64,000 nucleotides of DNA from Serripes groenlandicus (Eukaryota > Mollusca > Bivalvia > Cardiida > Cardiidae). The stretch is taken from NCBI GenBank assembly GCA_031761405.1, contig JASEVX010000007.1, positions 25,880,859 through 25,944,858 of the forward strand, written 5' to 3'. Each line of letters begins with the position of its first letter. Position 1 is the first letter of the stretch. This document shows positions 11,683-21,660 of this stretch, piece by piece. The notes beneath the pieces were generated by a model. It worked only from the letters and a program-made list of their open reading frames with translations. It made no database searches and had not been told where the DNA came from. A program made the translations under genes and the position numbers.

Positions 11683-11764
11683 CGAATTTTATCAAGTGTC
11701 ACCCTAGGAACATGTCTACTTTTTTATTTGAAAAACAGCATGAAACTTATGGAGGAGAAGTTTT

Positions 11765-12445
11765 CAATATATAGCCATAAAAGGCAAAATAGCAAGCCCC
11801 CAAGCAACCCCGTGTTTTGACCAATGATAATGGCTTGAAGGAAACAGTAAGAAGGTCATCCACAGAACATTTATACAAAACTATTTGGAAATCGGCCAGA
11901 TACTTTCGGAGAAGAAGATTTTTAAAGTATTCATTAAAGCCATGTAAGGCAAAGCAGACCTGCCCCTTGTGGACGTGCTTTTTAACCGATCAACATGCCT
12001 CGAAGGAATCGGATAGCTGGTCACCAAAGAAACATTCCTACAAAATTATTTAGAAATTGGCAAGAAACTTTTGGAGAAGAAAATAATTATAAAGTTTTCA
12101 CAATAGCAAAATAAGGCAAAGCAGACCCATCCCCTGGTGGCCATGTTTTTCGACCAATCAATATGGCTTGAAGGAATCTGATAGAGGGTCACCCAAGGAA
12201 TATTCTACAAAATTATTTCAAAACCTGCAAACGGTTTGGTAGGAGAATTTGTTTCTTTCTGTTTCCACGGAAACCAGAATTCTGCATGGTTGAAAAATAT
12301 TTGAAGGAATTTTGGTGATGACATTTTGAGGATGTTTTCTGAGGAATATCATCCTAATTGACCCACTGGTATAGAAGAGAACATGTTGATGGATGCCTGA
12401 TAACCGGTGATCACAATAACTCTTCTTGAGCACTTAGGTGAGCAA
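11765..12445. repeat. tandem-unit element (GACCAATCAACATGGCTTGAAG family)
   Basis: Three diverged units of about 180 bp: GGCAAAGCAGACCTGCCCC, GACCAATCAATATGGCTTGA, AGGGTCACCCAAGGAA, CTACAAAATTATTT. Tail CGGTGATCACAATAACTCTT then CTTGAGCACTTAGGTGAGC. Related to 39120, 40335, 42715 and 44296. Confidence 0.75.
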
Positions 12446-12618
12446 AAACTTACAGTCCTACCTTTCTTACCTTTCCTATCACTATCTGGATCTTTGATTC
12501 AACATATTTGCTTCATTTTAAATGAGAATGGTCAGTTATGATAAATTGACAAGCTTCTATAGGTGGTCGAGTCAAACTATGATATACATATATTTAGAGT
12601 TGTTCAGCGATGTATCTT

Positions 12619-12702
12619 TTAATCCTTTCCCTCAGGATGAGCAATACTCCTTGTACCACAATGTTTTTAACTATATTCAATAATAAAACCTTTATCTATA
12701 GA
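12619..12702 (-). mobile_element. TTAA-MITE fragment
   Basis: TTAATCCTTTCCCTCAGGAT joined to the ACCACAATGTTTTTAACTAT interior. Confidence 0.5.
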
Positions 12703-12763
12703 GATGTTCATGTTAGCCTGGATGCCTTCCTGATTCCTTATTATAAGAGACATTTTGATGTAC

Positions 12764-12983
12764 CAGCTGTTCCACGAGAAAACCAATGCTGCGCAGGCTA
12801 ACCTGGACAGACACTTTTTGCCTCCTGTGGATTTTCTGTTTCAGGAATCATTACTCTATACCTTTGTCCCCATGAGACGAAATGTGTCAGCCTGGATTAG
12901 CATGCCAGGTCTGTGCAGACTGATCTGGGTCGATGCTTTACGCAGAGTTAACAATGTTGGTTTTCTTGAGGAACGGCTCATTT
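12764..12983 (+). mobile_element. second palindromic MITE, copy 2
   Basis: CTGTTCCACGAGAAAACCAA to TTGGTTTTCTTGAGGAACGG followed by CTCA. The left arm lacks part of the GATCAGCCTAAG segment. Confidence 0.82.
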
Positions 12984-13179
12984 CTGTATAGGCATGTATG
13001 TAAGCAATTATTTCCTTTTCTTAGAGCAAAATTTCACTTTAATCTATCTAGATATTCATCTTCCCTTTATCAGAAGTCTGGTAATTAAACACGAGGAAAA
13101 CGGTATCCATGATATGATAATTTATAGGTTGTCAGTTCTGAAAACATTTCAGGAAAGAAATATAAAAATGTAGACAAGT

Positions 13180-13309
13180 GAAATTATAGTTTTATTAATT
13201 GAGTTTAAAAGATTGTGAAAAACCCCGAGCAATCTCTCTTTTCTCCTACAAAGTTTTCAAAACTGCATCAAAAGCATTATATGTCATCTGCATCAGGCAA
13301 AGAGTTAAC
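13180..13309 (+). mobile_element. TTAA-MITE, degenerate
   Basis: ATAGTTTTATTAATTGAGTT...GAGCAATCTC...AAAGTTTTCAAAACTGCATC...GCAAAGAGTTAA follows the family's order with many substitutions. Confidence 0.4.
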
Positions 13310-13599
13310 AATCTGGGCTTTGCATGATTTATCAGCTTATTAGGGCCTAGCCGCCTATAGTTTTGAATGGTAAATTAATGCGTTTTGATGGCTACATCCT
13401 GGTATCTATACTCAGTTCCTCTCTGGGATTTTCCCTCTCAGCAGTTTATCTTTACAGTTAATGCATCCGCTTTTAGCTTTGCTAATGTCCTAGAGAAATG
13501 ATATCATAGCTATCTATGTCTCAAAGAATAGATATTGCATTTTTAACCCCTTTACCTGATATTGATAAAATGTTCATGTCTCCAAGAATTTTATCGGAA

Positions 13600-13880
13600 A
13601 TTTATTTGTTGGTGTTTTACACCGCTTTCAACTTTTTTCAGTTATATCACGGCATTTCCCTGGTTAGTTACCTGTACTACTGATCCATTTATTTTGACAC
13701 CAGCCAATCAGTCTAATCGCAACGCTAACCCCACAACCCTGAGCACCAACGAGAGCAGTACTACCATTTTTAAAGTCTTTGATATGACCTGGTCGGGGAT
13801 TGAAACCACAAGCCCACAAACCCGAGGCAGAAGCTCAACAACTACATCACCAAGGCGGTGTCGGAAATGGAGAACTTCTA
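13600..13880 (-). mobile_element. SINE-like element
   Basis: GGTGTTTTACACCGCTTTCA head, CAGTACTACCATTTTTAAAG body, and on the minus strand GGTTTCAATCCCCGACC (box B). Confidence 0.62.
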
Positions 13881-14048
13881 AAATGTGAATTAGCTTAATT
13901 ATAATACAAAGACAAAATGTATGTACACAATTTAAAATCAACCTAAAAAGAAAGAAATGGCAAATTCTCAAAATCAAACACAACCATGTATTTAAACCAC
14001 AAAATTAGGCTACATCATCTACAACATACAGTGTGAAGAAGGATATTA

Positions 14049-15261
14049 TACACTGGCACTCCTCTATAACACTGTACTTGGGAGCCATGGTCTTGCACAG
14101 CGATATATACGGGGTTAAATTGATAACGCTGTTCCAAAAATCCGCCGAGTCATTACCCCACCCACCCACCTGAATACACTAATTCAATTGCAAAGAGAGA
14201 GTGTTTTTGGCTAAACAAGCTTGCAAGATATATTTACCTGTTTCTTTGACATTTGATAGATGTATCAGGGGTCGAATTTAAGCTCGCATACAGGACTCGC
14301 GAATATTGCAAGGGCAAATTTCAATTGGCATGGTGAGATTTCAGGCACCAGCAGATTATTGCGAGTGATATTTTTTAAACCGAATAATACGCTAATTATC
14401 GATCTATTACAGGGTTATTTATTTGACAATTCGCATTAATTGCAGTGAACTTTCGAGATTTAATTGTTTTGCAATATTTGCGGAAGTTTACAATCGATAC
14501 ATGTCTTGTGCGCATGCCTATTCAACGGCCCCAATATTGATGACGTTTACTGCAAACATTTGAGCTAAATAGTTTTAATATACATATCGCAAATACGATT
14601 GGCTGGAATAGTCACGTGTATATGTTGGGTTTTCCCAAGTTGTATTCACTACGGAGATGAAAAAAGTGGATGACATTCAGACAACATTTTGCACAAATAC
14701 TATTGGCTGGAATGGTCACGTGTATAAATGGTCACGTGTATATTTTCGGGTTTTCTAAGTTTTATTCACGGAAGGTTGTTTGTTACATTATGAAGTTTGA
14801 AATTGAGTTTGTTCATTTGTCACACCATGACGGCTGCTCTTGTTGAAAGTTGTATCAGTTTTAAAGGTGACTGAACACAATAAGCGTAATGCACACACAA
14901 TAATTACACCCAATATCGATTTTATATCTGTCTATTGTCATTATGCAAACAGCCGCTCGATAACGGTATCAATTTTTTTATCTGTCTATTGTTTTAATAT
15001 TGAAAGCGTTATGCAAACAGCCGCTCGATAACAATATCAATTTTTTTTTTTTACCTGTCTATTGTTGAACAAAGCGTTATGCAAACATGTGGATTAACGT
15101 TACAGTCGTATTTGGTGTTTCAAGTTTCAAATTAGGTTTTTGAAAATTTATAATTCTATTCCCACATATTTCATGCAATAACATTTTGGGAGCCAAGGAA
15201 GACCAGTGTTATAACGGGATCCGCTTTAAAACGGAGAGTTTTATAAAGGAGTGCCAGTGTA
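14049..15261. mobile_element. 1.2-kb TIR element with TA flanks, no transposase
   Basis: Left end TACACTGGCACTCCTCTATAA and right end TTATAAAGGAGTGCCAGTGTA (21 bases each, quoted as TACACTGGCACTCCT and AGGAGTGCCAGTGTA cores) are near-perfect inverted repeats; outer TA on each side suggests a TA target site (Tc1/mariner/pogo-like). Inside are two diverged copies of ATTGGCTGGAATxGTCACGT about 105 bp apart, and three copies of a TTATGCAAACAGCCGCTCGA-type unit. No transposase frame, so non-autonomous. Confidence 0.75.
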
Positions 15262-16356
15262 TGTAACTATGATCAAAGTTTGAAAGTCACTATGATCAAA
15301 GTTTGAAAGACAAAGCATTATTTACAGTAAAGTAAAGGGGAATCCCCCTTTCTGGAAATTTCTGCAAGAGATAAGACAGATGAGTGCCCACTTAAAGTGG
15401 ACTTATTCCGAGTTGTGGATGGGTGTAACACAAGTTTTTAAGTTTTTTACCAATATTACACTTGCCCATGCCTCCCCAAGAACTTCAGTTTGCCCCTATT
15501 TCGCGTATTTTTTTTTCTTTTTTTTTTCAGAACAACTGGCTGTCTTCAGCATCAAGGGCCTTAGCGTCATGGCTTTACAGTTCTTTTCTTCAAGATTTGC
15601 ATTTATGGAGGCGGTTTGTCCCTGGATTGCGCGATCCATGTTGAGGGACTTTTTCTTTAAAGGGCTGTGAACATCTGATCCCAGGGTTCATATGCCTACT
15701 TTCTACTTGATATATTTTGTCTTTTGAGTTGTGTTTAAGAAAGCCATGGTCAGTTTCTGCCACAATAAAATAACAATGTGTATAGTGTAGTCTTTGTTAA
15801 GTCTTTTTACAACAAGTACTATTAGACAATATAGCAAATGTTTAGAGAAACCAACAAATAAACGTCTACTGGAATCATTGCTGACAAATTGTTTCTACAT
15901 AGGTCATAGGGAGCAATCAGAAAGTAAGAAAACATATTTGAGTCTGAAAGTGTTCCTGGACTCATCTCCAATAAAGTCTTTGGATGAATATACTTGATTA
16001 TCTTATTCGTAAATATTCCAAAATGGATACTTAGTCAATGTGTATTTGAAAGCTATTTAAAACAGTATTCAAAAGAGAAGTTGAAGCAAAGCATCAATGT
16101 TGTCTTAACACTTTCCGTAAAACATACGCAAATTGACACATTTTTAAAGCATTGTGGCAAAAGGAGAACATTCTCATAGTATGCAATTTCTTCTTTTGTT
16201 GAAATTGTTTCAACTCTATTTGATTATTATACTATCTTTTGAAACTTCAATATAGATCTGTTTGTATCGATGTTTCCAAAGTCAGCTGTTGTCGAGTTTA
16301 TTTTAAACACAGTACTTAAATTATTGAAGTTGATGTGCTAGTAAACAACTGCAAGC
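15262..16356. other. no supported gene; T-tract with acceptor-like CAG and A/T-rich sequence
   Basis: Contains T-rich TTTTTTTTTTCAG at about 15518..15530 and an open minus-strand frame of roughly 40 codons (15529..15660) of coding-like composition that I could not identify. Faint TTAA-MITE remains near 16145..16215. Confidence 0.3.
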
Positions 16357-16798
16357 ATTTCGAGGGCTTGGCGTGAAACAGTTGTAACTAAAAACTTATT
16401 TTGAAAACCCTGGTTTAGGGAAAATTTTGACCCTTTTGTAAACAATGCAAACTTAGGTGCCATTGCTCAGAACGAGACTTTATGGCGAAGTAATTAACCT
16501 TGGTAAAAAATACCAATTTGAGATACAACCGTTTCACACCAAGCCCTCGAATTTTAAGAAAATCGGGAGCCAGGTAAACAAAATCATAATTTGCATTTCA
16601 AGGGCTTGGTGTGAAACAGTTGTAACTAAAATCGGTATTTTTATACCAAGTTTAATCACCAGGCCATAAAGTCTTTAAAAGCGTTAAATCATTTTTCTTG
16701 GTAAACAATGGAAATTTAGGTGGGGTCAAAATTGCCCCTAAACCACGGTTTTCAAAATAGGTTTTTAGTTACAACCGTTTCACGCCAAGCCCTCGATT
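16357..16798. mobile_element. long foldback element, two about 200-bp inverted arms
   Basis: Arm 1 (16357..16555) starts TCGAGGGCTTGGCGTGAAAC and ends CAAGCCCTCGAA; arm 2 (16590..16798) is its reverse complement, ending GTTTCACGCCAAGCCCTCGA. Each arm itself has inverted termini (GAGGGCTTGG / CCAAGCCCTC), so four copies of the terminal motif alternate in orientation. Loop about 35 bp. Non-coding. Confidence 0.85.
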
Positions 16799-16804
16799 TC
16801 TATT

Positions 16805-16890
16805 TTCTACAAAGTTGTGAATGTTCTTCAATAGGAGATGTACAGACAAGACGAACGTAATCAGAATAGATCACCCTTAGCTTTTAGTTC
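16805..16890. repeat. tail fragment of a tandem-unit element
   Basis: ACAAGACGAACGTAATCAGA and ATAGATCACCCTTAGC...GTTCAGGTGAT match the GATCACC...GGTGATC hairpin tail at 41565..41600. Confidence 0.5.
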
Positions 16891-16897
16891 AGGTGAT

Positions 16898-17137
16898 TTA
16901 ACCCTTTCCCACATACAGCAAATCTGCAGCAGACGACTTTGAAAATGTCTAACCCCATCCTCTAGCATATGAAAACATTATGGACGCTTCTGTGTAGTGG
17001 AAGAGTAATTATTGAATTAACTTCAAAACATTGTGTAAAATGGAGATATTGCTCATCATGAGACATTTCCTCTTTTGCCTTACCTTTCCAACAGGCGCCT
17101 GCTGCAGATGCGTTTGCATGTGGGAAGGAGGGGATAA
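16898..17137 (+). mobile_element. TTAA-MITE, full length, diverged
   Basis: TTAACCCTTTCCCACATACA to GTGGGAAGGAGGGGATAA. Confidence 0.8.
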
Positions 17138-18376
17138 ATTATCATTTATCGTAAAATTACAAGAATTTAACATAAAGTAACATTTAAAGACGATCGCTAC
17201 AGTTTCATAATTTTTATAAACATTCAGATTTTATGAAAATTGGTGTGTTGATAGCATATTACCTAATCTACAGATATATGAAATAAAAATATGGGGTAAC
17301 CAGGCTTGGAAAAGTTTCCCCGCCCTTTCTTCTGTACATCCCATACTTAGGCAAATGTGACTGCTGTTTCTGATGTTAAAATATATTTTTTAATTTTTCA
17401 GTTTTACATCATTTGTTTGGCAACACTGACCTCTTTATATGACTAGAAGAATAAAAGGTAAAAATGTAGCCATCACGAAAAAATGACACCATTAAAAATA
17501 ATTAAATAAAATTAAATGCATATAAATCACTAAATTTTCCATTTTTTTTTCAATGATCCAACATTCAGTTTTTTTTTAAAATTTGCAAATATAATTTAAG
17601 CATTACTCTATCAGAATTTTACTTAAAAGTCATAGGTAACCAGACTTCTTTTCAAATAAAATCAAATCCATGATTAATCATACAAAGCGCATAGTGTTTA
17701 TACTATCACTGTTTGTCCGAAGTCCATAACACTTTTAAACCGGTGTTTACGTAATATATATTTAAAATATACGTAATATATACATTTAGTGTGAGAATCG
17801 AAACTGCATTTTCATTTTTTAAGACCAATACAGCTTTTAATTTAGCCTTTACACATGCTTAGTCTCTGCTTGTCTAGTTGAAAATACCTATTTGTCGAAT
17901 GGAACAATGATCAACCAATTTGTAAATATGTTGGAAAGATCCATAAACTGGAAATTATATAATATTAGGGACCAGTAGGTATTCATAATATCAGCGAAAT
18001 TACGAGAATTAATAAAACCAATACTTAAAATATATGAAATATATATTTCATTTTAAATCTACTACATGTTTAATTAAGTCTTTTTACAATCAATTGTAAC
18101 TGTAATTTGACCAAGGCAAAAGTCTTTAGTTTATCAAAAAAAGAACTTCTCTTATTATGGTCAACTATGGTAAAAGAATAAAAGTAACATTATAAAGGCC
18201 GGTGCGTGATCCTACCACAAAACGACCAACATTTATAACATTAACATGTTTTTAGTTAGAATTACGCCTTATTGAAGGGAGGCAATCATTATTACAAAGA
18301 TATGGTGGCATTCAGATAACAGTTACTTCCCATTTGTAACTTTAAAGTGTCATCCATCCATCCATTCTGTAAAAGG
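17138..18376. other. A/T-rich, no recognisable feature
   Basis: About 1.2 kb without open frames over 60 codons, without TIRs and without MITE remains. The longest repeat-poor stretch in the left third. Confidence 0.45.
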
Positions 18377-18585
18377 TTAACCTATTCCCACAAACAGATG
18401 CATCTGAAACAGACAACCTCAGAAAACAGATTGCGACAAAAAGAAAAATGGCTAATAATTTGCAAGTTCTCTTTTTTCCACAACTCATTTCAATATCCAT
18501 ACTATTCATAGAGATTTTCCATATTCTTATATAGATGTTTTCAATGTCATCTGTGGTAGCTTTGTTGTATGTTGGAAAGGTTTAA
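18377..18585 (-). mobile_element. TTAA-MITE, shares its right TTAA with the next copy
   Basis: TTAACCTATTCCCACAAACA to GTTGGAAAGGTTTAA; its terminal TTAA at 18582 is also the start of the next element. Confidence 0.85.
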
Positions 18586-18809
18586 CCCTTTCCCTCATAC
18601 ATCAATTCTGCAACAGACGACTTTGAACGCATTTTGTCAAAAAATAGAAAATCTCCATAATCAAATGGATAACCTATGACAAAAAGTGGAAAACATTGTG
18701 GCAAAAGGAGAAATTGCACGTTTTGTGCAATTTCTGCTTTTGTTACTATGTTTTCAAAAAGCTGTCTACTGCAGAGGCGTCAGAAAGCGTCTATATGAGG
18801 GAAAGTTAA
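18582..18809 (+). mobile_element. TTAA-MITE, full length
   Basis: TTAACCCTTTCCCTCATACA to GAGGGAAAGTTAA; central hairpin of the GCAC/GTGC type. Confidence 0.9.
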
Positions 18810-19019
18810 ACTAGAAAACCCAAAAGCTTGAATAGAGTATTGTTGTTCAAGCCAATGTAAAACGAAAGTGCCCCATCTATTCTCGTAATGTATACTCTTT
18901 TCCCAACATCAATGATTTTGAAACCAGGAAGACTTTGAAATCAAATTTGGAATAGGAGCTAAAAACAATTGTCTGATAATAAGTACCAGGTCTGATATGT
19001 ACTATTTACCTGTTTCTGC

Positions 19020-19132
19020 AAAATGTAACATTTTTCAACTTTATTTAACAATTAAGCTATCTTTTATGGAGGTTTTTGTCACTGCGTTTTCAGTCTTCTG
19101 CTGCACATTTGCTGTATGTGGGAAAGGGTTAA
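19020..19132 (-). mobile_element. TTAA-MITE, right half
   Basis: TTTTTCAACTTTATTTAACA...TCTTCTGCTGCACATTTGCT...GGGAAAGGGTTAA. Confidence 0.65.
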
Positions 19133-19434
19133 TGTTTTCTGAGAAGGCTATACTTGAAAGCTACATATCATAAACAGTTAACTCTTTGACTGCTGGAACA
19201 GTTTTTGTGAAGCCTGTGCCATCAGTACTAGAGCCAGGCCAGTTGGCCCTTTCCACCCTGTCTGATTAGGATTTATACTATTGACTGCTCAACTCAACAT
19301 TTTTTCTTGATATACCTGCGACTCTTCCAAATGCGAAGCTGGACAAAGTCCATTTTAAAAATTCAGCATTGAAATGGTTAAATAATATTTGACTGAATAG
19401 GTAAACAAATCTACACCAGCCCACTAAAGGTTAC

Positions 19435-19653
19435 TTAACGTTTCCAGCAAATCTGCAGCAGATGACTTTAGAAACATCTAGACAAAAACAGAAAAAATCT
19501 CTTTAAATGAAGATATAATTAATGAAAAAAGTTAAAAACATTGTGAGAAAGGAGAAATTGCTTGTTTTGAGCAATTGCTACTTTTACAAAAATATTTTGA
19601 ATGTCATCTGCTGCAGAGGCATCAGAAAGCGTCTATATGACGGAAAAGGTTAA
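19435..19653 (+). mobile_element. TTAA-MITE, full length
   Basis: TTAACGTTTCCAGCAAATCT to GACGGAAAAGGTTAA; hairpin arms AATTGCTTGTTTTGAGCAAT. Confidence 0.85.
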
Positions 19654-19724
19654 TTAATAACACTGCTTTGAAGGTGAAAAAAAAAAATCAAAGTTCAAGG
19701 GTATATAACTCTTGAACCGTACGT

Positions 19725-20045
19725 ACCAAGCAACCAACAGTCTGACTAGCTTACCAAGCAACCGACACAGTCTGACTAGCTGACCGAGCAACTGACAGTC
19801 TGACTAGCTTACCAAGCAACCGACACAATCTGACTGGGCAACCAACAGTCTGACTAGCTGACCGAGCAACTGACACAATCTGACTAGCTGACGGGGCAAC
19901 CGACAGTCTGACCAGCTTACCAAGCAACCGATACAATCTGACTAGCTGACCGGGCAACCGACAGTCTGACTAACTTACCAAGCAACTGACACAATCTGAC
20001 TAGCTGACCGGGCAACCGACAGTCTGACTAGCTGACCAAGCAACC
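19725..20045. repeat. alternating 28/30-bp minisatellite
   Basis: The units ACCAAGCAACCGACACAATC + TGACTAGCTG and ACCGAGCAACTGACAGTCTG + ACTAGCTT alternate as a roughly 58-bp higher-order unit for about 5.5 periods. Confidence 0.88.
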
Positions 20046-20307
20046 AATCAGGGATTCTTGTTTTTCTAAATTAACTTTGTTTGCAGGGGTATGTAATAGT
20101 TTTTCGATATCCCCTGAAGCTCTCCTAAATATCAAACACATAAACACCTCAAAGAAGGATATGAAGAAATAATAAAGACATGCACAGTTTATATAGCTAC
20201 CGTCAACTTAGCTGGGATTAATTTGTTCAAGTTTCTAAAGGGCTGTGAACTCAAGATTGTAACCAAAAAAGGACTGCACAAACCAATAAATTTTGCCATT
20301 TAATAAA

Positions 20308-20397
20308 CACTTTCAAACATACCATACAATAAATCTGCAGATGACTTTGAAAAGATCTTGGTAAGAAATTGGAAAAGCATCTTATATAAAAGTATGT
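20308..20397 (+). mobile_element. TTAA-MITE, left-half fragment
   Basis: ACAATAAATCTGCAGATGAC...AAAAGCATCTTATATAAAAG. Confidence 0.5.
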
Positions 20398-20442
20398 TTT
20401 CCTCATCTACAATTGATGATTATTCACAACAAAGTAATATAT

Positions 20443-20643
20443 TTAACCCTTTCCCTCATACGACAATTCTGTAGCAGACGACTTTGAACATATTTTGTCA
20501 AAACATAGAAAATCTCTATAATTGAATGGATAACCTATGATTAAAAGTGGAAAACATTGTGGCAAAAGGAGAAATCATTATGTTTTCAAAAAGCTGTCTG
20601 CTGCAGAGGCGTCAGAAAGCGTCTATATGAGGGAAAGGTTTAA
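20443..20643 (+). mobile_element. TTAA-MITE with deleted central hairpin
   Basis: Both ends intact, but GGAGAAAT joins directly to CATTATGTTTTCAAAAAGC, so the hairpin and its downstream arm (about 30 bp) are missing. Confidence 0.88.
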
Positions 20644-20669
20644 ATATAGATATAGAATTGAGTTTGAGT

Positions 20670-20697
20670 GGGGGGGGGGGGGGGGGGGGGGGGGGGG
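20670..20697. repeat. poly-G tract of 28
   Basis: An uninterrupted run of 28 G, 27 bp after a MITE end. Length is likely unreliable in the assembly; a G-quadruplex-forming tract. Confidence 0.95.
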
Positions 20698-20887
20698 CAA
20701 AACAGAAATTGACTCAAAATGAACAATATATCTTTTTTTCACGATGATATGTTCTCCACTGTATCAAAATAATTATTTTATCAGATGCAGCAATTTTTTC
20801 AACGGATAATATTCTAAAAGAAGATCCATATACTATCATATCAGATAAACAGTTAAATAGAAGGTTCTTTGGACAGGTGTACTACAA

Positions 20888-21145
20888 ATGAACCATCCCG
20901 CGAGAAAACCAACATTGTGGATTCCGCGTAATGTATCGACCCGGATCAACCTAAGCATGCTGCGCAGGCTAACCCGGACAGACAGTTTTCGCCTCCTGTG
21001 GATTTTCTGTTTCAGGAATCATTACTCTATACCTCTATCCCCCTCAGATGGAATGTGTTGGCCCTGCACGGACTGCACAGGGTGACCTGAGTCAATAGTC
21101 ATTACGCAGAGGCCATTATGTTGGTTTTCTCACGGAACGGCTCAA
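20888..21145 (+). mobile_element. second palindromic MITE, copy 3
   Basis: ATGAACCATCCCGCGAGAAA to TGGTTTTCTCACGGAACGGC. Confidence 0.85.
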
Positions 21146-21151
21146 ATGTCA

Positions 21152-21272
21152 ACCCTTTTAGACATGCGAAAATATTGCGGCAAAAGGAGAAATTGCTTGT
21201 TTTCAGCAGTTTCTCATTTTGTCATATTGTTTTCAATAGTCGTCTGCTGCAGAGGCGTCTATATGAGGGAAT
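21152..21272 (+). mobile_element. TTAA-MITE, internally deleted
   Basis: AACCCTTTTAGACATGCGAA joins the AAATATTGCGGCAAAAGGAG half; right end TGAGGGAATTGGTAAAG. Confidence 0.65.
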
Positions 21273-21326
21273 TGGTAAAGAAGCTTACCTTATACATCTT
21301 ATTTACGGCTTCATCAATATCAACAA

Positions 21327-21514
21327 CTTTTTCCCATATACAACAAATCTGCAGCAGATGACTATGAAAATATTGAGGAAATAAATGTGCATCTATAATC
21401 GAAAGTATAATAATTTAATAGAATTGAAAACATTGTAACAAAAAGAGAAATTGTGCATCATGAGCAATTTTTGCTTTTGCAACAATGTTTTTAAAAATTG
21501 TCTGCTGCAGAGGT
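21327..21514 (+). mobile_element. TTAA-MITE, ends degraded
   Basis: TTTTTCCCATATACAACAAA to TGTCTGCTGCAGAGGTAGG; ends about 43 nt from the stabilin exon 19 donor. Confidence 0.75.
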
Positions 21515-21557
21515 AGGTGTCATCAAGCATAAAGGTAAATAACTATTGTACACTTAC

Positions 21558-21660
21558 TTTGGGTGCAGTTAGGTCCATAGTGGTTAGCTTGTTCACATTT
21601 AGAGCAGAGGTCTCCACTGTAGTTTGGCTTACAATTACATTCTCCCGTTTTACGATGGCA
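21558..21660 (-). CDS. stabilin-like exon 19: laminin-EGF-like module (last exon seen)
   Basis: 103 bp, phase 0 in, phase 1 out, between TGTTTCATTCAG and GTAAGT. It encodes [20 protein letters not shown], then [14 protein letters not shown]. Joined to YGNGV of exon 18 it makes a regular laminin-type EGF module with nothing missing. The donor is strong, so the gene continues, but no recognisable next exon was found in the 21.5 kb to the left. Confidence 0.86.

Noticed and set aside
10690..11774. CRISPR-like regular 32-bp repeats and two 85-90-codon open frames
   Set aside because: Units are contiguous with no spacers, and the open frames just cycle through the three frames of a 32-bp minisatellite in eukaryotic sequence.
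15380..15670. Open frames on both strands around a T-tract with CAG, possible exon (minus-strand MDRAIQGQTASINANLEEKN)
   Set aside because: Coding-like composition but no recognised family, no paired donor and no neighbouring exon; left as unexplained.
21283..21320. Phase-compatible mini-exon after stabilin exon 19 (reads VDIDEAVNKMYK, then GTAAGC)
   Set aside because: Not EGF-like, would start inside a MITE terminus, and does not fit the expected Cys-rich continuation.
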